DNA of 64,000 bases from Paraspadella gotoi (Eukaryota > Chaetognatha). Position 1 is the first letter of the stretch. Each line of letters opens with the position of its first letter. Made by a program: the position numbers and the translations under genes. Positions 55,289-64,000 of the stretch are shown here, one piece after another. The notes beneath the pieces were generated by a model, which did no database searches, had not been told where the DNA came from, and saw only the letters and a program-made list of their open reading frames with translations. Location: contig CM119264.1 of the NCBI GenBank assembly GCA_051294375.1, forward strand, positions 3,604,689 through 3,668,688. The letters are read 5' to 3'.

Positions 55289-57293
55289 TGTGACGAAAAA
55301 AAGGACGGAACATAAATGAAATAAGGGAAAGAGGAAAGGCACAAATCGCGGATGGAGGTAGAAACAAAGAGAGGAACAAAGGCGGAGGAAATAGAAAGGC
55401 AAGGCGAAAGCGATAATCGCGGGAATGAGGTGAAAAGGCAAGAGATGGAAAAAGGAGGGAAAAAATCGAGCACTGGAAAAGCAAAAGGAGGAAATCATAT
55501 CGGGAAAAAGAGGTGCAAGATAGATTAAAGGGAGGAACCGAGGAAGAAAAAAAGGAGACTCGAGGGAGAAATTTACAGACGTACTGAAGAAAAAGGAGAC
55601 GCTAGAAAAGAAGTTTTAAAAATTAAAAAATAAAGATAAATGACATAAATTATGAAAAAACTCGTAATTAAACTTAGCTAGCATAAGGAAAAAAAAAACT
55701 CCCGAGGAGGATTTGAAATGCGTCAAAGCATTGAGTGACGAAGAAAGGCAAAACGTCGAGGTCCGATGCCAATCCAGAAGTTCCGCAGGCCAGAGTCAGA
55801 ATGGGGGGGGAAGGACAGGAAGAGAGGCCTCGCGCGTGGGGCAAAAAGAGGGACCTGCGACGGCAGGAGGAAGCACTCGAGCAGGTGAGGGGCAAAAGAG
55901 ACAGGGGGCTGGGAGGTGGCAGTAGAGAGAGGCGGATGGGCAAAAGAGCGGGAGCTGGGGGGACTTGAAGGAGAGAGAGGGGTGGGCCAAGAAGAGGGGC
56001 TGGGGTTGGGGCAGGATATGGAGAGCGGCGATGAGCAGGTGGCAACCCTAATACGGAGCGGGAGCTGGGGGGATCGGGACAAGGAAGAAACCGTCTCACT
56101 TCTTTCGCCGGATTGCGAAGGCAGAAAGCCAGTCCGCCGGTCGAAGCTGATGACTTAACCGCATCAGAAGGGACACGGAATGCCGACAAAAAAAAAAGTA
56201 ACTTCGGCGAACAAAGAATACAAGAAAAGGAAAAGGAGGACTTGAAAAGAAAAAAAGACTTCGTGAAGAGAGAACAAGACAATAACGGAAGGCACAAAGG
56301 GGAACAAAAAGAAAGTTAGAAAAATGATATCTGTAAGCAAAGAAGGGAAGATCAGAAAAGAGAAGAGAAATCTCTTCTCTCTCATCTTCCTCCTCGCTCT
56401 CTCTCTCTCTCTCTCTCCTCTCTCTTACTCTCTCTCTCTCATCTCTCCGCTCTCTCATCCCTCTCCTCTCTCTCTACTTTCTACCATTGTCTCGTCTTCA
56501 ATTAGTTGCCTTAATTAATCCATTTCACTCGAACGAAAGGGCGAAACCGGAAGTGTCGATCACGAGAGGCGTGCCTCGCCGGGGGTCCGAAAGTGGGGGG
56601 GGGGCAGAGGAAATAAGCAAAAAAAGGGCAGGCCCGACACTGAAAAACGTCAAAACTAAATTAAGCGAAATTGGCACGCTTTTTTTTTTCTTTTTCGTGT
56701 GTGTGTGTGTCATTGGTTTGGCGAAAAAGAGAGAGAGATAGAGAGAGAAGAGATGCAGAGAAGAGAAGGATGAGAGAGCAGAGAAGACGAGAGAGAGAGA
56801 GAGAGAGGGCGGGATTTCTTAACGAAAGAGGAAAAAAATGAAAGGAGCCGTCGGCTCCAGCACAAAGTTGCAGGACAGAATTAATGGAATAGTTTTCGAA
56901 GTTTTGAGATGAAGGCTATGCACAATCACTACGACCTCTTCCATTATTAATAAATTCTTCCGTTCTTCTCGATTTCGAATTGAAGCGGTTGGAGAGGGCG
57001 TGGCAAGGGGGGGCGAAATAGACAAATTACAAAGAAACCAGACTCCACAAAAAAAAACAAAGAAAAACAACCGACACACACAGCGCAGAATCTACACACA
57101 CACAGACGCTCAGCGCGAACAAAAAAATTCAAATTTTAAAAAAAAAGTCTTACGAACAAAAGGCAGTCTTTCTCCTTCTTTCCAGGGCGGCAGCGGATGG
57201 CAAATATCTAGCATGGCTCGACGGAAACAAAGGCAATGAGGCATGACGGAGCACGCAAACACCCTCTACTCCTCTCCTCTCTCTCTCCTCTCT

Positions 57294-57324
<31 letters not shown>

Positions 57325-59017
57325 GCTTCTTTCATACACCACGACACACGTCTCCCAGCCGCTGCCCTCCGGATGGATTTAATACAATACCATTTCCCCT
57401 CTCGGAATTCAAATTTAGTTACCCATTTTTTTTAGGCTAGTAATACGTCAGTGTATTTAGTTTAATCAGCATGAATATCAATTACTTTCTTTTCAATCTT
57501 CCGAATTCTGCAAACTAAAAAGCTAAACAAAAATGTTTTTGCTACATAACAATACACAGTTTAAACACTATCCTACGTAAGTGTTTATCGACTCTCTAGA
57601 TTTTTTCCTCCATTCTCGTTCTTTCGACAAAAAAATAAAAAGCAAATAATCTTGATTCATAAACTACGTGAGCAAGTACTTCGGCTGAATACTGAAGACC
57701 TCGTTTTTGGCTCTGGACGCTCGCTTCGTGCGCGTCGTAGTTGTCGTCGTCGTCTTATGTCTTTTTATCCATATCTTTCTGTTATGTACACAAATTTCAT
57801 TGCCAAGCAATTGTCTTTCTCATGATCAGTTGTCATCACCCTTGTCCTTACCTTCTGTCATGCGATTTAAACTTTTTTTTACGACGGCATCGCACTATCG
57901 TCTTCATCTTCGTCGTCTCCTCCGTCGTCGTCGTCGTCGTCGTTATTGTCATCGATCGTTCGACAACGTCTTTCGTCGTCGCCGTCTTTCGTCGTCTTTG
58001 CCGTCGGCGCCAGAGTGACCAATAACATCAAGAGAAACCCATTCCTGCCGGATTACCGTTTTCTCTGAAACCTTGATCGAAAACAGCCTCGAGGGATGAC
58101 GTGGAGGGAGAGGGGTGGGTGTCAGAGGGTGGCAGTCTTTCCACTGTCGCGTCATTCCCCCATCATCCGATTCTCCTCCTCTCTCTCTCTCTTTCTTCTC
58201 TCCTCTCTCTCTTCTCTCCTCTCTCCTCTCTCTCTTCATCTCTCTCTCTCTCTCCTCCATAGGACAATCCCTCAACCAGTCTGACTCGCTTAATTTGCTT
58301 TAACCCCTCTTCTTCCGCAAACCCAACATCCTTCCACCCGCAACTGAATTTAAAAACTTCTCTCCCCTTGTGGCATCTCCCAACCGATGAACAAAGATAC
58401 CCCCCAAAGTGAGCAGTAAAACAACTTTAATGACCGAACTGGTTCTCGATTACAAAAATAAAATTGGTTGAGAATTTTGCACAGTTTAAACTACCATAAA
58501 GAATAAACGTCTCTAAAAACACAATATTAAAACAAAAACTAAACCCAAACCTTTTGATAGACAAATCGTTCATAGTTTAGTTTAAATCATTAATCGAGCG
58601 AATATAAAGAAGGAGATTTAAACTCCCCGTATAATTCGTTTTCAATCATTTTTTTTTCGCCCTTTTCCTCTCTTCATCCCTCTCTTTCTCTCATCTCTTG
58701 CATCCTCTCTTTCTCCTCTCTCTTCATCCTCGTATAAATTATTCCCGCGCGAGCCACAATATTAAAGAACAAAAAAACTCTTTTTTCTTCTTCGGATCTC
58801 TGGAATGTCATTATCAGATCCGGGCATAATCAGGGGTAAACCATTGTCCCCTCTTCTCTACGATTTAACTCTTTATCCAGTGCGAAAGGAACACGATTCC
58901 AATAGCGAAGAGGGTTTGAAAAGGTTCCTTTCGGAAAAATTGCTGGTGCTCTGGGGACCTGGACGGATGAGAGAGAGCGGGAAAGAGAGACAGGAGAGAG
59001 AGATAGCAGCAGAGAGC

Positions 59018-59048
<31 letters not shown>

Positions 59049-59922
59049 AAGAGAGAGACGAGAAGAGAGATAGAGAGAGAAAGCACGAGAGAGAGAAAGT
59101 AGGACAAAAAGACTATAGTGAGTATCATGAATGGTAGCACCGATAAAAAAAAGTCACGAGGCAAGAACAAGATCAAGAAGATATATCGAAAGACTAAAGG
59201 CAAAAATGATCCTATATCTTTGGATATTTTACGTAAACACATTAAATGTTTGTAATTAATAATTTCAACATTTTATCTAAATTCACAAATGCAAAGTTTC
59301 AAAGAAATCTGAATACATAACAGAATAATCCGCCCAGACAAATAGAAGGCACAGAACCACATAATGACTCGATTAAAAAAAAAGATACGATAGGGAAACA
59401 AAATGATGGAGAAACGCGATGAAAGAAAGAAAGAAGATATAATGAAGAGAAAGAAAGAAAACTAGGAAAAACTCTGGTTACGAAAAACTTGAGAAACAAA
59501 AAAAAACGAAGATAAAATTAAACTATTGAAAATGATGACGACAGACAAACTTACAGGCAAAGAAATGACTGTCAAATGAAATGATAAAATGAAGAATTTT
59601 GGGAGAGAACATTAGTAAAAAGAAGATTTGAAAGAAGAAAAAAAATAACGCAAAAGATACAAAAAGACGAGAAATTGAGTGGAAATAATTAACAGTTTCA
59701 TTTCTCCGTGTCCTGCAGCTAACATTAATCTCCTAGACATTAGCATACACAAAATCATTGGCAAAAAAAAAAAGTTAATTGAAAGAAAACAACAGAGAAG
59801 ACAAAAAAAACAATACGAAAGTTTTCATCAAACACTCAGACTCAGAGTGAGCAATCTCTACGTCAATTCTTTTTCCGACATGGTTTCATCTTTTTTTTTC
59901 AAATAGACTTCATGCCGATGGG

Positions 59923-59962
<40 letters not shown>

Positions 59963-61839
59963 GCAATGACCATTGTCTTTTCCACATTTTTTTCTGTAAC
60001 CTCACACCATCTATCTTTAATGATGAATTCTCTATCAGGTTCTTTTCCTACAAACTTTACCTTCAAGAAAACATAATAAATTATAAACAAAAAATAATCG
60101 TCTTCTTTATTAAACAATATCATACTAAGTAATCATTACATAAGACTCTTTTAAAATAATTAAAATTTCTTTAAACATTCTAAAATTCTCTAAAACTTCC
60201 TTACAAATTCTATAAATTCTAAATTCCTAACTTCTAAAATTCTAAAACATTCGATAAACATTCTAAAATCTCTAAAACTCTCCTAAGAACTTTCTAAATT
60301 TCTAACACCTTCCTAACAACTTCTAAATTTCTTACCATTTCTACATTTTGAGCATTGTATAAAACCTCCACTTCATTTTTAATCTTTCTTTCCTAGACCA
60401 GCACAATTACACATCATAACCACCTAGGATCAATGACTAGTGCCGTCAAGCATATCTCTGCGATCCTTCTCCAACCTGCAGACTAACAAAAAACGATAAT
60501 ATGAATTTGACATCCACAGCACGAGAAAGCAACAAACAATCTGGGAACTCGTTCTAAAATTTGTGCACTTCTAGTTACAAAGCACCGATCAAGAATAATC
60601 TCTGCTGCAAGACAAAAACAAAAACAGCTCTTTATCTGCGGCAGACTCCCGATGAAATAACCAGATGAACAGTGCACTAAAACTAACAGAGCGGTTAGAG
60701 CAACAGGGAGCCCTATTACAATATAACTACGGTGTACTTTGACCCTCTACTCAATCTACTACTCTCTCTCTCCTCCTCTCCTCCTCTTTTCTTTAATAAT
60801 CTCACTCTCCTCCTAACTCTCTCACCTCTCTACTCTCCTCATCATCAACTCTCCTTCATCTCTCATCTCCTCTCTCCTCATCTAACTCCACTTACCACAG
60901 ACCTTTCCCCACTCCCTACAAACCCTGCCCCACCGTCACCCTTACTCACAACAATCCTTCCCCCCTCTTCGCACCCCGATCAATGCCTCATTTATTTCTC
61001 TCTCCTCCTCCACCGCCCTACATTCCATTACTTTATTCCTTGCTAAATCCGATCACGCCAGACACGAGAACACGCAACGACCTTTCGGACACCATTTATC
61101 GCTTACTTGACATCATCATCGTCGGCCCATATCGCCCGCTCTCGTTGTATGTCTGCTTGCTTGTCCCACTTTGACTCCACCAGCTCGTTAGGAATACACA
61201 CGCGAAAATGAGTGGTTTCTTTCCGTCGTTTGTGTCGAAGAGATTCGCCGCTTTGAACGACGAACACACAAAAGTGATGTGGATTCGAAGATCCTTTAGT
61301 GTGTCCCAACTCGATCGCTTCCGAACAACTTCTTGTCATCGTCTAGCCCACACAAACACACTTTATGCCAGTTACAGCAACTTTTTATATACTTATCAAA
61401 TGTTGCTCCAACTCAACCAGCAGCCCAACCCTCATTTATTCCTCTTAGTATTCAGTTTTTTTGTTTTTTCCTTCCTCTATTTTTATTCAACTTTGTCCTC
61501 AAGTTTCCGTCTTCGAACATTTTGAATTCCACAATTCATTTCATACCAGCTGCTCTGAGACTCGGTTGAAATGAGACCAAGTAGATCCAGAGTTCGCGTC
61601 TCATCGCAATTTAATTCATTTTTGCCTTTTCGTTCCCTCAACACCTATTTACTGGCTCCCCAGCGTCGCACGAATGTGCGCTACCATCTTAACAAGAACA
61701 TTAAAAAAATAAGCTGTTTTAACCCATCTCTCTCTCATCTCTTCTCTCTCTCTCTCTCTCTTTCTTCTCTCTCCCTCTAACATTCCAACCTTCAACGCTC
61801 TCCGTTAAACAACTCAATTAAACAATCAACAATCAAATA
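55289..61839. other. 6.5 kb of low-complexity DNA, no supported gene
   Basis: Purine-rich K/E-coding-like sequence at 55300-56320 without consistent frame. Microsatellites: CT at 56395-56480, GA at 56720-56810, CT at 57270-57325, CGT at 57910-57950, CT at 58170-58255, GA at 59020-59100, GTC at 59920-59965. A degenerate ttctaaaa-type tandem repeat lies at 60150-60350. ORFs here are short and compositionally driven. I see no RNA gene. Confidence 0.5.
60150..60350. repeat. Degenerate tandem repeat (ttctaaaa-like units)
   Basis: About 15-20 imperfect units of 8-14 bp around ttctaaa(a/t). Confidence 0.75.
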
Positions 61840-62259
61840 CATTAAGATACAGTGAAGTTGCTATTAGCCTCAAAGCTACAAACTTTCTATCTCACATGAA
61901 GCCCGTGATCATAACGAATTGATGTATTTTCTGTACCGTCCGACCTGTTTGTGTGAAGATGGAATGTTTTGTTACAGATCCTTCAAAGGCAAATAGTAAG
62001 TTCCATGTCAAATAATCATACAATTCCTGCAAGAATAACATACTAAGTAGGCTCCATCCGCGGGATGTGTAAGAAAAACCGATGTTCATCCTCTTCGTTT
62101 CATCTCTCGTTCACTCTCTCGTCAGCCGGGCGATCCCTGGCGTTCACTTAGACCTGTTACTGAGTTTCTACCTCCCCGTAACGCTTACGTCACTTCAACA
62201 AAAGATGCAGTGTTATACGTCGACGCCAAATATCGCGCGCGTGACGATCTCTCTTAACA
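61840..62259 (-). repeat. BEL/Pao LTR (copy 3, 3' LTR)
   Basis: Same orientation as the LTR at 22463-22826. In element sense it starts TGTTAAGAGAGATCG (cttaaca at 62253-62259) and ends CTTAATG. It is longer than the other two through small insertions. Confidence 0.72.
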
Positions 62260-62440
62260 CTCCCCATCCATGCGTAATCGTGCAAACGGACCATACAATA
62301 CCTAGAGAGATCGTGCGCACCGCTGTACTTCGCCCTGTGGCAGTAGACTTTGTTACTGCAAACTGGATTCTATCCCCCTCTCTTGAAGAGTCACCGGCCC
62401 CTCTTGACGGTCCCATTGAGGTATCCGCTCCGATGTAAGA

Positions 62441-62632
62441 TCAGCAACAACCCTCTCCCACCAGTGGCGTCCTGAAAGGCGCCGCCCCTTTGGAACAGCA
62501 TGGCGTCACCCGGCGTTGCACGGCATCACCTCCGGCCGACTTCAAGGCATCGTTGTCCTGCGACGCACCGTTGACCGTCTTGTCGATGACCATGATAGCC
62601 GCCGCCGGCGTCGCCTCCTCAAGTTTTTTCAT
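62441..62632 (-). CDS. Accessory ORF G (63 aa), copy 3
   Basis: Identical to copy 1 ORF G except for one Lys/Gln change near residue 38. Same position between the 3' LTR and ORF F. Confidence 0.35.
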   Translation of the reverse strand: MKKLEEATPAAAIMVIDKTVNGASQDNDALKSAGGDAVQRRVTPCCSKGAAPFRTPLVGEGCC

Positions 62633-62654
62633 TTCCCGGCTTGGCTCTCAAAAA

Positions 62655-63100
62655 AAATAAAAAAGAATAAAAAAAAATCTTTAGACGCCGCGTAAAGACT
62701 TCAATTTAAACTCGAATTGACTTCGTTCGGCACCACGCTCCGTATGGAGTTGATCTTGCTGCGGCCGGACGGCACCTCCAGAGCGACCGCCCAAACCCAC
62801 GACCGGGACGTGGTGTCGTATGGCCTGGAGGCATGTTCCTTTATTTATTTGTTAATGTATTTATTTGCCCGGTACCATGGACAACGACGATAATGAAGGG
62901 AAAAAATAAAGGAATGGATAAGTCACTGGAAAAAAAAAAATTTTTTTTGGGGAAATTGAGGCACGGAAATTATTTAACGAACGAGTTAACGAACAACTTT
63001 AATTAAATTAATTAAACAACGAAAAGAAAACACGACGGGAAAAACATTAAAAAAAAATATTAAAAAAAAAAAAAAAAATTCCAAGTTATGTTAATCGAGA
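62655..63100 (+). other. Inverted 3' untranslated segment inside copy 3
   Basis: This block reads in the opposite direction to the LTR and ORF G on its left and ORF F on its right. It matches the reverse complement of copy 1 from about 24390 back to 23210, ending ttccaagttatgttaatcgaga, without the transposon insertion found in copy 1. Its right edge is an N-gap. Confidence 0.75.
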
Positions 63101-63885
63101 NNNNNNNNNNNNNNNNNNNNNNNNNNNNNNNNNNNNNNNNNNNNNNNNNNNNNNNNNNNNNNNNNNNNNNNNNNNNNNNNNNNNNNNNNNNNNNNNNNNN
63201 NNNNNNNNNNNNNNNNNNNNNNNNNNNNNNNNNNNNNNNNNNNNNNNNNNNNNNNNNNNNNNNNNNNNNNNNNNNNNNNNNNNNNNNNNNNNNNNNNNNN
63301 NNNNNNNNNNNNNNNNNNNNNNNNNNNNNNNNNNNNNNNNNNNNNNNNNNNNNNNNNNNNNNNNNNNNNNNNNNNNNNNNNNNNNNNNNNNNNNNNNNNN
63401 NNNNNNNNNNNNNNNNNNNNNNNNNNNNNNNNNNNNNNNNNNNNNNNNNNNNNNNNNNNNNNNNNNNNNNNNNNNNNNNNNNNNNNNNNNNNNNNNNNNN
63501 NNNNNNNNNNNNNNNNNNNNNNNNNNNNNNNNNNNNNNNNNNNNNNNNNNNNNNNNNNNNNNNNNNNNNNNNNNNNNNNNNNNNNNNNNNNNNNNNNNNN
63601 NNNNNNNNNNNNNNNNNNNNNNNNNNNNNNNNNNNNNNNNNNNNNNNNNNNNNNNNNNNNNNNNNNNNNNNNNNNNNNNNNNNNNNNNNNNNNNNNNNNN
63701 NNNNNNNNNNNNNNNNNNNNNNNNNNNNNNNNNNNNNNNNNNNNNNNNNNNNNNNNNNNNNNNNNNNNNNNNNNNNNNNNNNNNNNNNNNNNNNNNNNNN
63801 NNNNNNNNNNNNNNNNNNNNNNNNNNNNNNNNNNNNNNNNNNNNNNNNNNNNNNNNNNNNNNNNNNNNNNNNNNNNNNNNNNNNN
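63101..63885. other. Assembly gap (785 N)
   Basis: Run of N. A second N run starts at 63977. Confidence 1.
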
Positions 63886-63976
63886 CCAGAGACGCTCCGT
63901 TGTCGCACGACGCTGTTCCACTTCCTGGACTCGTCCCTCCAACCTGACTTCAGCCTGAATTCTGCGCTCCGTCTCT
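63886..63976 (-). pseudogene. Fragment of accessory ORF F, copy 3
   Basis: Minus-strand reading includes RRIQAEVRLEGRVQEVEQRR, matching the coiled coil of ORF F. It shows that a third element copy continues beyond the window on the minus strand. Confidence 0.8.
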
Positions 63977-64000
63977 NNNNNNNNNNNNNNNNNNNNNNNN

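Noticed and set aside
55674-56320. Overlapping ORFs of 60-207 aa on both strands
   Set aside because: All arise from purine-rich low-complexity DNA; no frame is clearly coding and none matches the element's gag.
61208-61525. 105-aa ORF starting MSGFFPSF
   Set aside because: No repeat, domain or splice support, and the opposite strand is equally open.

Overview
The window is eukaryotic and metazoan. Genes are interrupted by short GT-AG introns, the DNA is AT-rich with many simple repeats, and about half of it is retrotransposon. Host genes include a clear VPS25 (ESCRT-II) and a two-repeat DM9-domain gene. Several host start codons lie a few bases after a 3' splice site, and two genes sit 20 bp apart, which suggests a lineage with spliced-leader trans-splicing (nematode, flatworm or similar). 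I cannot name the species.

Left part, 1-20.3 kb (host): a small unrecognised gene (18-692), a small predicted membrane-protein gene (2169-2812), VPS25 (2832-3685), a large Ig-like single-pass membrane protein (about 3995-6667) and a DM9 protein (7092-8703), all on +. A 16-exon unrecognised Ser-rich protein lies on - (9169 to about 14.1 kb), and another unrecognised multi-exon gene on + (16.7-20.3 kb), one of whose splice donors has been amplified into a minisatellite.

Right part, 22.4-64 kb: at least three copies of one BEL/Pao LTR-retrotransposon family. Copy 1 (- strand, about 34.0 to 22.46 kb) and copy 2 (+ strand, 36.26 to about 55.2 kb) are head to head. Copy 3 (- strand) begins at 61.84 kb and leaves the window. 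Gag carries three zinc knuckles and is separated from pol by one in-frame TGA in both copies (TGA CTA G / TGA CTG G), which implies stop-codon readthrough. Pol has protease, RT, RNase H, integrase and a C-terminal DUF5641-like domain.

The notable finding is what follows pol. A block of at least six small ORFs (called A-F here), plus a seventh (G) seen in copies 1 and 3, lies between pol and the 3' LTR in the same order in independent copies. ORFs A, B, C, D, E and F are each preceded at 0-60 bp by a conserved 3' splice site. This looks like a retroelement carrying an operon-like accessory region expressed by alternative cis- or trans-splicing.

Caveats: the assembly has 11 N-gaps. Sequence from 41.9 to 50.8 kb is a mosaic of direct and inverted fragments of the same element, with many one-base indels, so part of this is probably mis-assembly or unpolished consensus. 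Copies 1 and 2 each show only one LTR. Inter-element DNA (34.0-36.2 kb and 55.3-61.8 kb) is low-complexity with no gene I can support.
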